Positions 1 through 8,240 of a stretch of 49,656 nt of DNA are shown here, piece after piece. Under the pieces are notes generated by a model. It did not search any database and was not told where the DNA came from. It worked only from the letters and a program-made list of their open reading frames with translations. Source of the DNA: Burkholderia singularis (GTDB lineage Bacteria > Pseudomonadota > Gammaproteobacteria > Burkholderiales > Burkholderiaceae); the NCBI RefSeq assembly GCF_900176645.1, contig NZ_FXAN01000060.1, positions 1-49,656 on the forward strand, given 5' to 3'. Position 1 is the stretch's first letter; each line of letters begins with the position of its first letter. Position numbers and translations under genes: made by a program.

Positions 1-195
1 ACGCCCCGAATAGCTCTGCCAATCCGTCACCGTCTTCGACAGCACCCCAGCCACGTCCACTTCCGTCAGCGGCGCCTGCGCTTTGTCGGCACTGCTTGCG
101 TTCACGCGCATCGCGCCGAACGCACCAAGCCCGGCCGCGACGACGACAAGTACCGCAGCGGCGATCCGCGAATGACGAGTACGCAAAATAGCCAT
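1..195 (-). CDS. bpeE: RND efflux periplasmic adaptor (BpeE-type), N-terminal part only
   Basis: Only the first 65 codons lie in the window; the gene runs off the left edge. The start ATG (193-195) has a GGAG ribosome site about 8 bases upstream. The protein begins with a basic stretch followed by a hydrophobic segment (about residues 11-30), as expected for an inner-membrane-anchored or exported membrane fusion protein, and then a short region before the first beta strands. The identification rests mainly on context: it lies 59 bp downstream of an llpE-type lipase-like gene, with a LysR regulator divergent from it, which is the bpeT / llpE-bpeE-bpeF-oprC arrangement of B. pseudomallei (llpE-ceoAB-opcM in B. 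cenocepacia). That pump exports trimethoprim, chloramphenicol and fluoroquinolones. The adaptor links the inner-membrane pump to the outer-membrane channel. Confidence 0.72.
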   Translation of the reverse strand, partial: MAILRTRHSRIAAAVLVVVAAGLGAFGAMRVNASSADKAQAPLTEVDVAGVLSKTVTDWQSYSGR

Positions 196-254
196 GAAAA
201 AATCTCCAAATTGTTCGGTTGGTTGCTCGAATTCGAATGAAACGGCGGCAAACA

Positions 255-1109
255 TCAGCCCGGCACGCCTGCGCCGAAACGGCACTGAAGGAACCGTGCC
301 GCCTCCTGCAACGCAGGCGCGTGATCGGCGAGCGCCGCATGCGACACGTCGCGATAGCGGATTACCTGCGTCAGTACACCGGCCTCGATCAGACAACTCG
401 CGTACTTCTCCGCCTCGCCGTGCAATACGTCGTTCTGCGCGGTTGCAACGAGCGTGGGCGGCAGCCCGGCAAGGCGCGCCGACTCGAGCGGCGCCGCATA
501 CGGATGCATCCGCTGCGCGGGCTGCGGCAAATACGCGCGATAGCACGCCGCACATTCACGCTCAGTAATGTCAGACGATAAGCGCGCTGCATCGGCGAGC
601 CGCGTCATGCTCGGGTCCAGCATCGGACCGAACAGCGCCTGCGCGGCGATGCGAATTTCACCGCGGTCGCGCGCAATGAATGACAGACAGTTCGCCAGAT
701 GGCCGCCCGCGTCGTGCCCGGCAACGGCGATCTTGCGCGGATTGCCGCCAAATGCGCGGGCACGGGCGTCGGCCCAGCGTGCCGCGCAGTACGCATCCTC
801 CGGCGCGGCCGGAAACGGATGGCGCGGCGCGAGCGAATAATCGACCGATACGACGAGCGCCGGCACCTGCTCGGCGAGATAGCGCGCGGCACGGTCGGCG
901 TCGTCGAGCGAGCCGCGCACGAAACCGCCGCCATGAAAATAAAGCACTACTGGCATTGAGGATTTATCGGGACGCCGATATAAACGCAAGCCGATGTCCT
1001 GCGCATAGCCTGCGATCACAACCTCCGATACCGCAAGCGCCGGGCGCGCGAGCGTCTTGTCAGCGCTCGCTCGGGCGGTGCTCAGGCGGCGAAAGTCGAA
1101 TGCGTCCAT
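255..1109 (-). CDS. llpE: Lipase-like alpha/beta hydrolase of the HSL family, LlpE-type
   Basis: A 284-residue protein of the hormone-sensitive-lipase type alpha/beta hydrolase family. The oxyanion-hole motif HGGG is at residues 59-62 and the typical SVDYSLAP segment follows at 88-95. The nucleophile elbow, normally GDSAG, reads GHDAG at 131-135, so Asp133 sits where Ser is expected. The acid (ND in the segment before VLHGEAEKY) and the His (SHAALADH) of the triad are still present. The gene lies first in a minus-strand unit with the efflux adaptor 59 bp downstream, and divergent from a LysR gene, matching the known llpE position in the BpeEF-OprC operon, where its function is unknown and it is named only lipase-like. 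The ribosome site at the start is weak. It may be an inactive hydrolase, or one that uses Asp as nucleophile like epoxide hydrolases and dehalogenases. Confidence 0.8.
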   Translation of the reverse strand: MDAFDFRRLSTARASADKTLARPALAVSEVVIAGYAQDIGLRLYRRPDKSSMPVVLYFHGGGFVRGSLDDADRAARYLAEQVPALVVSVDYSLAPRHPFPAAPEDAYCAARWADARARAFGGNPRKIAVAGHDAGGHLANCLSFIARDRGEIRIAAQALFGPMLDPSMTRLADAARLSSDITERECAACYRAYLPQPAQRMHPYAAPLESARLAGLPPTLVATAQNDVLHGEAEKYASCLIEAGVLTQVIRYRDVSHAALADHAPALQEAARFLQCRFGAGVPG

Positions 1110-1132
1110 AGTGAGCGTGCGCGGCAGCGCGC

Positions 1133-1197
1133 ATCCATTTCAAGATGGATCGAATTCTCGGTCCGGCAAACATCCGGATAAATGCCTATAATCCGGC
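1133..1197. promoter_or_regulatory. Divergent llpE/bpeT control region
   Basis: The 181-bp intergenic region holds a perfect dyad ATCCAT-N6-ATGGAT at 1133-1150, a second dyad TCCGG-N7-CCGGA at 1162-1178, and a perfect -10 hexamer TATAAT on the plus strand at 1187-1192, which would serve bpeT with a leader of about 90 bases. The dyads are candidate LysR (BpeT) sites; their assignment is inferred from position and symmetry. Confidence 0.45.
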
Positions 1198-1290
1198 AAC
1201 ACAATTCACTTCCCTTGAACAATTGTTGGCTGCGTCACTCGCATGGTGTCGCGGCCTTTGGTCGTTAGGGGGTCAATCGCGGAGGTAGTG

Positions 1291-2295
1291 ATGGATCGGC
1301 TGCAAGCCATGCAGGTATTTACGCGCGTCGTCGATACAAACAGCTTCACCAAGGCAGCCGAGACGCTTGGGCTGCCGCGCGCGTCGGTGACGACGATCAT
1401 CCAGAATCTGGAATCCTTCCTCGGCGTGCGGCTGATGCACCGCACGACGCGCCGTTTGTCGCTCACGCCCGACGGCGCTGCCTATTACGAGCGCTGCGTG
1501 CGCATTCTCGCAGATGTCGAGGAGACCGAAGCAAGTTTTCAGGTCAACAACCGCAAGCCGCACGGCAAGCTGCGAGTCGATATGCCCGGCTCGATCGGAC
1601 GCCTGATCGTGATCCCCGCGCTGTGCGAATTCCACACGCGCTACCCGGATATCGACCTGCAACTGGGGCTTACCGACAGGCCCGTCGATCTTCTGCAGGA
1701 GGGAGTCGATTGCGTGATCCGCGTCGGCGCGCTGCAGGATTCGTCGCTCGTCGCGCGGCGCGTCGGGCTGTTCGAGGGAACGACAGTCGCGTCGCCCGAG
1801 TATCTCGAGAAGTACGGCGAGCCGCGCACCATCGACGAACTTGCCGGACACAAAGCCGTCAACTATTTTTCGAGCCGCACCGGACGCAACATCGATTGGG
1901 CGTTCCTGATCGACGGCAAGGAAGTCGAGGTGAAGATGAACGGGCTCGTGTCGGTCAACGACGCGGACGCCTACGTGACCTGTGGCGTCGAAGGCTTCGG
2001 GCTGATTCAGCCGCCGCTCTTCATGGTGCTGCCGCAGCTGCGCGACGGCACGCTGAAGGAAGTGCTGACCGGCTACCGGCCGCTGCCGATGCCGATCTCG
2101 GTCGTCTATCCTCACAGCCGTCATCTATCGCCGAAGGTGCGCGTATTCGTCGACTGGGTCGCCGAGATCTTCGATCGCTGCCCGCTGTTGAGCGGACGCA
2201 AGGGGCTCGATGCGGCTTGCAGCAAACGCACGTTCGAGGAAGCCGAGCGCGCGCCGTCGCTCGATACGCCGGTGCTGAACGAGTGGGTGGCGTGA
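1291..2295 (+). CDS. bpeT: LysR-family regulator, BpeT-type
   Basis: A 334-residue LysR-type regulator: winged helix-turn-helix at about residues 1-60 (MDRLQAMQVF, then a TKAAETLGLPRASVT recognition region) and a periplasmic-binding-protein-like effector domain from about 90. The ATG at 1291 is chosen because a GGAGG ribosome site lies at 1281-1285; the frame is open further upstream but without family similarity. The tail of about 35 residues after the usual LysR end is long. It is divergent from llpE and the efflux adaptor. In B. pseudomallei, BpeT activates the llpE-bpeE-bpeF-oprC operon and mutations in its effector region cause multidrug resistance. Assignment to BpeT is from family plus neighbourhood. 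Confidence 0.8.
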   Translation: MDRLQAMQVFTRVVDTNSFTKAAETLGLPRASVTTIIQNLESFLGVRLMHRTTRRLSLTPDGAAYYERCVRILADVEETEASFQVNNRKPHGKLRVDMPGSIGRLIVIPALCEFHTRYPDIDLQLGLTDRPVDLLQEGVDCVIRVGALQDSSLVARRVGLFEGTTVASPEYLEKYGEPRTIDELAGHKAVNYFSSRTGRNIDWAFLIDGKEVEVKMNGLVSVNDADAYVTCGVEGFGLIQPPLFMVLPQLRDGTLKEVLTGYRPLPMPISVVYPHSRHLSPKVRVFVDWVAEIFDRCPLLSGRKGLDAACSKRTFEEAERAPSLDTPVLNEWVA

Positions 2296-2545
2296 GTCTC
2301 GCATCCATGATGCGAATCGAGCGAACGCGCCGAATGCCGCAGGCGAATGTACGTTGGCGCGGGCGGGGCGAGGCAGCGTAGCGCAAGAGAAATGGCCAGC
2401 CTGGCAGGCATCGTGACAATGGCGCCGCACGAGGTGCGCCGCGCGCGCTCGAAACGGCTGGGGCGTACTCGGCCATGCTCGCACACGCGCGAAACGCACC
2501 CGCCATTTCCGATCTCGATCTGCTCGGCGTAACTATCCGGTGCAT

Positions 2546-3949
2546 TCAGCGCGCGAGCACCGCAGCGATCGCACGCGCCGCGGCTTGAAGCGCGTCGGCG
2601 CGCTCCAGCGCCGGACGCGCGGCGGCTTGGCCGCGCGCACTCTGCGCGCGCGGCGCCAAATCCGGCGACGACGAGAACTTGACGATCGACAGCGCCGCCT
2701 TCGGATCGACCAGGATCGCCTGCCCGAAGCGCCCGCTCGCGACGAACGAACCGTCGCCGTCGTTCGTCTGATACCAGTAATCGCGATACGAATAACCGGC
2801 TCGGCCCACGGCAAGATTGCCCCGGGCAAACAGCGCCGCATTGTCGGCCGGTTTCAGCGCGATGCGGATCGCCGCACGCATCAGCTCTGCAGCGCCGCTT
2901 GCCGAACCCGCGCCAGACTTCGCATTCGCTTCGGCATCCGAACCGGTTCGCGACTTCGCGCCCGCGCCCGTGCGCACGAACTCGGCAAAGCGCGCCGCGT
3001 CGCGCAGCGTCGTATGCAAGCCGCCGCTCGCCATCTCGGCGCCGACGCGATCGACGACGACATACGCATCGTCGCCCGCGATTCGGCGCCACACATCGTC
3101 TGCAACCAGCTCGCTCCACGAGCGGCCCGCGATCCGACACAGCGCCCACGCAACCGCCTCCGGCGAACCGTTCTGATAGAACCACATCTGGCCCGCCGTC
3201 ATGCCGGGGGTCGCACGCGCCACCCTCAGGAAATCGTAGATCGTGTCCGGCGCGCCGTCGCGGCGCGGCGCGATACCGACCGCGCCGAACAACCCAAGAT
3301 CGGGCGGCAGACCCGACGGATAGGTCACTGGCACTTCCATATCGAGATTCTGCTGGACCGTCGCCGCACCGAACGGCGTATCCGCCAGCTCGGGCACGTA
3401 GCGCGCGAGCGGCGCCTGCGGATCGAGCCGGCCTTCGGCGATCAACCGCGCGGCGACAAGCCCCGTCACCGATTTCGTCATCGACGCCCATGCATGGAGA
3501 TCACGCGGCCCGAACGAATCGAAGTAGCGCTCATAAACGACCTTGCCCCGGCTCACCACGATGAAGCCGTCGGTATAGGTGTCGCGCAGATAATCGGCGA
3601 GCGTCAGCGTGCGGCCGTCGACAACGAAACGCACATCGTCGAGCGCCGCCGCATCGCCGGACGGCAACGGCCACGGCTCGCTCGCACGGCCGACATTCGC
3701 GGTCGGCACGCTCAGGCGCGTATTGCGCAGAGACCAGCGCAAGTTCGGAAACCTAAACGCGTTCGCCTTCGTCACGAGCTTGTCCTGCGGCGGCGGAAAA
3801 CCTTGCATGATGCCTAGCTTGACGGGATCGGAGCCGGCGGCAGCATCGTCCGGCATGCCGGCCTGGCACCATGAGGCCGTCGCCATCAGACAAGCCATGG
3901 CCGCGCTGCGCATCGCGCGGCCTTTCGATAAAACATGCATATTGAACAT
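2546..3949 (-). CDS. Exported serine hydrolase of the class C beta-lactamase / NylB type
   Basis: A 467-residue protein with the beta-lactamase-related serine hydrolase fold. The catalytic tetrad SMTK (Ser156, Lys159) lies in HAWASMTKS and the YxN motif in WFYQNGS (Tyr258, Asn260), so the active site looks intact. Residues 9-30 are basic then hydrophobic, consistent with a signal peptide, so it probably acts in the periplasm. Between the YxN motif and the C-terminal strands there is a low-complexity Gly/Ala/Ser insert of about 25 residues not usual in the family. ATG 3949 is chosen because a GGAG lies about 8 bases upstream; the open frame extends to 4039 without a ribosome site. The closest described relatives are 6-aminohexanoate-dimer hydrolases and esterases; a beta-lactamase role cannot be claimed. 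It lies downstream of the BON gene in the same direction. Confidence 0.8.
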   Translation of the reverse strand: MFNMHVLSKGRAMRSAAMACLMATASWCQAGMPDDAAAGSDPVKLGIMQGFPPPQDKLVTKANAFRFPNLRWSLRNTRLSVPTANVGRASEPWPLPSGDAAALDDVRFVVDGRTLTLADYLRDTYTDGFIVVSRGKVVYERYFDSFGPRDLHAWASMTKSVTGLVAARLIAEGRLDPQAPLARYVPELADTPFGAATVQQNLDMEVPVTYPSGLPPDLGLFGAVGIAPRRDGAPDTIYDFLRVARATPGMTAGQMWFYQNGSPEAVAWALCRIAGRSWSELVADDVWRRIAGDDAYVVVDRVGAEMASGGLHTTLRDAARFAEFVRTGAGAKSRTGSDAEANAKSGAGSASGAAELMRAAIRIALKPADNAALFARGNLAVGRAGYSYRDYWYQTNDGDGSFVASGRFGQAILVDPKAALSIVKFSSSPDLAPRAQSARGQAAARPALERADALQAAARAIAAVLAR

Positions 3950-4042
3950 GCGGACTCCGTTATTGGAAAACAGGTGATGAAACGCGGCTGCTTCGACCGC
4001 AAACCGATTCCGGCCGACTACCGGCTCGTGGCGGCGCAACGA

Positions 4043-4423
4043 TCACAGCCCCGGTTCACCAATGCGAATCGCGTTCTGCACGCGCTTCACGCCATCGACG
4101 CGTTGCGCGGCCTGAACCGCCAACTCAATCTGGCTCGTGTCGGTGGTCGTGCCGAGCAATGTGACGTCGCCGTCGTGCGCGCGCACGATCAGGCGCGTCG
4201 AATTGAGGCCGCGCACGCGCGCGAGCGCCGCGCTGACGCGGCGCTTCAAGCGCCGGTCTTCGGCTTGATGCTGCTTACGCGTCGCAACGTCGACCGCGGG
4301 CGCCGATGCCAATGCGGGCCGAGCCTCCGATGTCGGCATCTGTGCGAACCCCGGGGCCGCCTCCACGCATGTCGCCGTGGCCAAAATGACGAATAAACAA
4401 GAAATCGGCTTCATCGAAAACAT
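4043..4423 (-). CDS. Exported BON-domain protein
   Basis: A 126-residue protein with an N-terminal signal peptide (hydrophobic segment about residues 7-22, cleavage likely after VEA or PGFA) and a single BON domain at about residues 58-122, recognisable by the pattern VSAALARVRGLNS, VRAHDGDVTLLGT, and the AAQRVDGVKRVQN ending. BON domains are found in OsmY and in periplasmic lipid- or membrane-binding proteins, often linked to envelope stress. The start at 4423 has AGGAC just upstream; an internal ATG three codons later is an alternative. It sits 46 bp after the porin gene on the same strand and 93 bp before the serine hydrolase. No function beyond envelope association can be read. Confidence 0.82.
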   Translation of the reverse strand: MFSMKPISCLFVILATATCVEAAPGFAQMPTSEARPALASAPAVDVATRKQHQAEDRRLKRRVSAALARVRGLNSTRLIVRAHDGDVTLLGTTTDTSQIELAVQAAQRVDGVKRVQNAIRIGEPGL

Positions 4424-4469
4424 GTCCTGAAATAAGGTAAACGAGAGATCGTCGCTATCGCCGCCGGCC

Positions 4470-5528
4470 TCAGAAATGCGTCATCAAGCCAAGCGACACA
4501 CCCGTCATGCCCCCCGCCTCCGGCCGCAGCCCGAGCGCCGCGACGTTCGCCGGATCGCGCTTGTAGGCGCCCGTAAAGCCGTTGCGGTCGATCTCCGCAT
4601 AAAGCTCGGTGCGCTTCGACAGGAAATATTCGACGACTGCATAGGACGACAGCTTGTGCCCACTTGCGCCGCGCACGTTACCGAGATTGCTCGCGATATC
4701 GTCGTAGACGGCCGCGGTGAATTGCCATGACGGCGCCGGCTGATAGACGATGCCCGCCGACGGAATCTTGTCGCGCCGATTCGGCCGGCCGGCCCTCGCC
4801 GCCGACACGTCGAGCGTCGCGTAGCTCAGATAAAGGCGCGCGGCGCCGAGCTGCACGGTGCCGCCCGTTTGCAGCGTTTGCGCGGATTGCGAGCCATCGG
4901 GGCTATAGGTCTTCGAGTACGACACGCCGCCGAGCACGGATTGATACTGATACATCACGGCCGCCGAGAAGTTCGTGCCCGCATGTGAGTTGCCTGCGAC
5001 GCCGCCCGGCGAATAGCTCACGCCATAGCGCAGCCCGCCGAGTTCGCCGAGATACTTGATCGTATTGTTGAAACGCGAATCGAGCGTGAAGTAGTTACCG
5101 CCCCACAGCACGCCGGGTTCGATCGCAAGCGACTGGCCGCGCCCGCCCGACGGATCGATAACGATGCCGAAATCCTCGGCCGCGTTGAACTGCCGGCCGA
5201 ACGTCAGGCGTCCGAAACCGCCGGACAAGCCGACATACGCCGCCTGCGAGAACAACGTGTTGCTCATCTTCACCGCGCCTGTGCCGCTATTGAACGCGCC
5301 ATCGAGCATGAATATCGCTTTCGTGCCGCCTCCCAGATCTTCTTTGCCGCGTATTCCGAATTCGTTGCCGGCGATCAGATTGTTATTGAAACCGACGACG
5401 CTACCGCCCTGCACGCCGTTGACCCAACGCACGCCGCCGCCGATCCTGCCGAACAGCGTCACGCTCGACTGCGCATGAACCAAACCCGGCAACGCGCCTG
5501 CCAGCGCGAGCCAAACCATTTTTTTCAT
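4470..5528 (-). CDS. General Gram-negative porin (OmpC/Omp38-like)
   Basis: A 352-residue outer-membrane porin of the beta-proteobacterial general porin family. The signal peptide is MKKMVWLALAGALPGLVHA and the mature protein starts with QSSVTLFGRI, the classical first strand. Later landmarks are GNEFGIRGKEDLGGG, a FGRQFN strand, and a C-terminus ending in GLMTHF with the terminal Phe needed for BAM-mediated assembly. ATG 5528 is chosen because a GGAGGA ribosome site precedes it. It follows the MFS gene by 168 bp, a gap that holds two dyads and an AT-rich stretch, so it may have its own promoter. Together with the MFS gene it probably provides uptake for the upstream acyl-CoA operon. Confidence 0.93.
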   Translation of the reverse strand: MKKMVWLALAGALPGLVHAQSSVTLFGRIGGGVRWVNGVQGGSVVGFNNNLIAGNEFGIRGKEDLGGGTKAIFMLDGAFNSGTGAVKMSNTLFSQAAYVGLSGGFGRLTFGRQFNAAEDFGIVIDPSGGRGQSLAIEPGVLWGGNYFTLDSRFNNTIKYLGELGGLRYGVSYSPGGVAGNSHAGTNFSAAVMYQYQSVLGGVSYSKTYSPDGSQSAQTLQTGGTVQLGAARLYLSYATLDVSAARAGRPNRRDKIPSAGIVYQPAPSWQFTAAVYDDIASNLGNVRGASGHKLSSYAVVEYFLSKRTELYAEIDRNGFTGAYKRDPANVAALGLRPEAGGMTGVSLGLMTHF

Positions 5529-5565
5529 ATGTCTCCTCCGATCCCATGACATGGCTGGCTGGAGT

Positions 5566-5648
5566 TAGCGCTTGAGCGCTTACTCCGGCCCCATGGCATT
5601 CACCACACCCAAGCACGCCGAATTAATCATTCGCATAACGAATCATTA
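5566..5648 (-). promoter_or_regulatory. Porin promoter/operator region with two dyads
   Basis: The MFS-porin gap contains an exact dyad AGCGCT-TG-AGCGCT at 5567-5580, in what would be the porin leader, and an AT-rich dyad TAATCATTCG-N5-CGAATCATTA with one mismatch at 5624-5648. The AT-rich element in a GC-rich genome is a plausible promoter or operator; the regulator is unknown. Confidence 0.4.
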
Positions 5649-5696
5649 ACCTCGTGCCACTCCCTTTCCAACCCCAACCCGAACCACCCACCACCA

Positions 5697-6998
5697 TCAA
5701 ACCCGCGTCGCGTCACAAGCTGCCGCCGCACCACGAGCAAGCCGCCTACGCGAATATTGCGGGTCCAGACACATCGCGCCAAGCAAGCCACATCCCATCA
5801 ACACGACGCCGCAAACGAGACACGCAGCTTCGAAGCCATGCGCGATCGATCCGCCCTTCGCTTCGATCAGCACACCGACGATAACGGGCGCACCAAGCCC
5901 TGCGAGCGATGCGAATCCATTGCTAAGCGCGAGAATCCCCCCGCGCTGCGCGTCGGGCGTCACTTCGCCGAGCATCGCGGGGCCGATCGAGTACATGACG
6001 AGCGTCAAACCACTGCCGAACGTCAGCAACACGATCTTGCCCATGGGAGGCAGGCCGGGCACGACGAGCGTGGCGAGCAGCAGGCCCGCGAGCGCGAGCG
6101 CCGCCGACACGAACAAGCCGCGCCCGACCCGTGACGTCACGCCGCGCGCGAGCAGCCGCTGCGAGCCCCACGCGAGCGCAAGGCTCAACGGCGAAGTGAC
6201 CGCGACGAACAGCGCAAACAACCGGCCCACCGAATGCGCGCCGAAACCCAGGCCAAGTTGCAGATAAGTGGGCAACCAAGTCAGCGTCATCGCGAGAATC
6301 CAGTTCGCCGCGAAATGCCCGAGGAAATTGCCGAGCACCGTGCGATCGGTGAGCAACAGCGCGTAAGGCACGCGCTCGGCGGCGGCAGCGCTCGCACGTG
6401 GCCCCGTGCGGTCCAACGCGCCCTCCTCGCCATACGCGAACCAGGCGATGCACCAGATCGCGCCGAGCGCGGCAAGCAATGCGAAATTCGCGCGCCAGCC
6501 CCAATGCGACGACACGATGGGAATCGTCAACCCGGCGATCAGCAGGCCAAGCGCGCTGCCTTGATGCAGTACGGCGACAGGCAGATTGCGCTTCGCATCG
6601 GGAAACCACTTGTACAGCGCATGAACGGCAACGGGCGACGCCGGACCTTCGCCAATGCCGAGCAACACGCGGCACGCGACGATCACCCACACCGAGCTAG
6701 CGGCGAGCATCGGCAATTGCAACGCCGCCCATGCGGCGCCCATGCCGAGCAGCAGCCATTTCGTCGACAACCGGTTCGCCGCGATTCCGCCGATCACGGC
6801 CGACACCGAAAACAGCCAGTTGAGACTGCCGGCGATCAATCCGAATTGTGTCGGCGACAGATGCAGCTCGCGCATCATCGGCACCGACACGAGGCCAAGC
6901 ACAACCTTGTCGAGAAAATTCACGAGCATCATCAGCGCAAGCATGATCGCGATCGACCATGCCCGCGCGGGGCGATAACACGCGTTGTCTGTCGTCAT
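5697..6998 (-). CDS. MFS transporter, anion:cation symporter (ACS) type
   Basis: A 433-residue major facilitator with about 12 membrane segments. The N-terminal half carries NFLDKVVLGL in TM1, GLIAGSLNWLF in TM2 and a cytoplasmic loop with RLSTKWLL; VACRVLLGIGEGPASPVAVHALYKWFPDAKR in the TM4 region is typical of the ACS family, which takes up organic anions such as hexuronates, tartrate, 4-hydroxybenzoate and phthalate. A GGAG ribosome site lies about 5 bases before ATG 6998. It follows the CoA racemase/transferase gene by 59 bp and is probably the last uptake gene of the acyl-CoA operon. The substrate is inferred to be the free carboxylate activated by the ligase at the head of the operon. 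Confidence 0.85.
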   Translation of the reverse strand: MTTDNACYRPARAWSIAIMLALMMLVNFLDKVVLGLVSVPMMRELHLSPTQFGLIAGSLNWLFSVSAVIGGIAANRLSTKWLLLGMGAAWAALQLPMLAASSVWVIVACRVLLGIGEGPASPVAVHALYKWFPDAKRNLPVAVLHQGSALGLLIAGLTIPIVSSHWGWRANFALLAALGAIWCIAWFAYGEEGALDRTGPRASAAAAERVPYALLLTDRTVLGNFLGHFAANWILAMTLTWLPTYLQLGLGFGAHSVGRLFALFVAVTSPLSLALAWGSQRLLARGVTSRVGRGLFVSAALALAGLLLATLVVPGLPPMGKIVLLTFGSGLTLVMYSIGPAMLGEVTPDAQRGGILALSNGFASLAGLGAPVIVGVLIEAKGGSIAHGFEAACLVCGVVLMGCGLLGAMCLDPQYSRRRLARGAAAACDATRV

Positions 6999-7057
6999 CC
7001 GTGTCTCCGTGCCTGTTGTTCGGTCGCCGACCCTGGCGGGCCGGTCGCCTCAGCGCG

Positions 7058-8185
7058 TCAAGCCGCGCTGTCCCGCGTCGATATGTCGGGCGACATCTCG
7101 CCCAGCGCTGGCACGCGATCGTCGCCATCGGGCAATCCAAGCGAGAACTTCACCGGAAAGCGCAGCGCGATCGCCTGACCGCCGTCGATTTCACGCACCA
7201 TCCCGCGCGCCTGAACGTGCGGATCGTCGAACAATTCATCGGCGTCGAGCACGGGCGCGATCGGCAAATCGAAGCTAGCCAGTGCGTCGCTCCATTCGGC
7301 GAGAGAGCGCGTCGCGAAAACGGCCTTCAACACCGCATGCACTTCGCTCTTGTGCCGCTGCCTGCCGATACGCGTCTCGAACCGCTCGTCGGCCAACACC
7401 GGGAACTCGTCGCCGAGCGCGTCGCGCAATGCGATCCAGAATTTGTTCTCGAGAATGCCGAGCGCGAGATGCCGGCCGTCCGCGGTTTCGAACAAATCGT
7501 TGTCGGGCATCACGAGCGGCGACGCATCCGCGCCGCGTTTGCGTGCGGCCCAGGCCGCAGGCGCGACCCAGGACATCGTCGCGTCGTGAATCGACACGTC
7601 GAGATGCTGGCCGCGCCCGTTCTGCCGCGCGCTCATCACGGCGACGGCAAGCGCGAGCGCCGCATGGCTCGCCGCCGCATAATCGGCCAGCCGCACGCGA
7701 GGCCGCGAAACCTTGTCTTCGACTTGCGCGGGCGCCGACCAATAGCCGGCTTGCGCCAGATAGTTGAGATCGTGGCCTGGACGGTGCGCGTACGGCCCCG
7801 TCTGCCCGAAGCCCGAGATCGAGCACATCACGATGCGCGGGTTCGCCTGCGCCAGCACGGCGTAATCCAGGCCGAGCTTCGCCATCACGCCGGGACGAAA
7901 ACCCTCGACAATGGCATCCGCGTCGCGCACCAGCCCGATGAGTGCCGCCTTTCCTTCAGGCGTCCTGATATCCAGCGCAACCGAACGTTTGCCGCGATTG
8001 AACTGTGCGAACACTGCATCGCCGAGCAGCCGCGACGCATCGCCCGCGCCGGGCGGCTCGACCTTCACGACGCTCGCGCCGAGCTGCGCGAGCAGCGCGG
8101 TCGCATGCGGCCCCGGCAGTAGCTGGCTGAGGTCGACGATCGTGACGCCGGTCAGACACGACCATTCCGGCTTGCTGTGCTTCAT
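7058..8185 (-). CDS. Family III CoA-transferase fold, alpha-methylacyl-CoA racemase-like
   Basis: A 375-residue protein of the CaiB/BaiF (family III) fold. Three residues match the catalytic set of mycobacterial alpha-methylacyl-CoA racemase: His138 in GHDLNYLA, Asp168 in LADYA (the His-Asp spacing of 30 equals that of MCR) and Glu246 in LALGILENKFW. The preceding FRPGVMAKLGLDY and SGFGQTGPY segments also follow the racemase pattern rather than formyl-CoA transferase. The predicted reaction is epimerisation of (R)- to (S)-2-methylacyl-CoA so that an acyl-CoA dehydrogenase can use it. ATG 8185 has a GGAGG about 6 bases upstream. It lies 55 bp after the acyl-CoA dehydrogenase gene on the same strand. 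A simple CoA-transferase role remains possible. Confidence 0.82.
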   Translation of the reverse strand: MKHSKPEWSCLTGVTIVDLSQLLPGPHATALLAQLGASVVKVEPPGAGDASRLLGDAVFAQFNRGKRSVALDIRTPEGKAALIGLVRDADAIVEGFRPGVMAKLGLDYAVLAQANPRIVMCSISGFGQTGPYAHRPGHDLNYLAQAGYWSAPAQVEDKVSRPRVRLADYAAASHAALALAVAVMSARQNGRGQHLDVSIHDATMSWVAPAAWAARKRGADASPLVMPDNDLFETADGRHLALGILENKFWIALRDALGDEFPVLADERFETRIGRQRHKSEVHAVLKAVFATRSLAEWSDALASFDLPIAPVLDADELFDDPHVQARGMVREIDGGQAIALRFPVKFSLGLPDGDDRVPALGEMSPDISTRDSAA

Positions 8186-8240
8186 GCTGCGCCTCCAAGG
8201 CGCGCGGAGCGCGCCAGTAAGCAATTCGATGCGACGACGC

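Noticed and set aside
4043..5696. Possibility that BON protein, porin and serine hydrolase form one defence or resistance module
   Set aside because: The genes share only direction; spacing, dyads and family roles give no evidence of a joint system.
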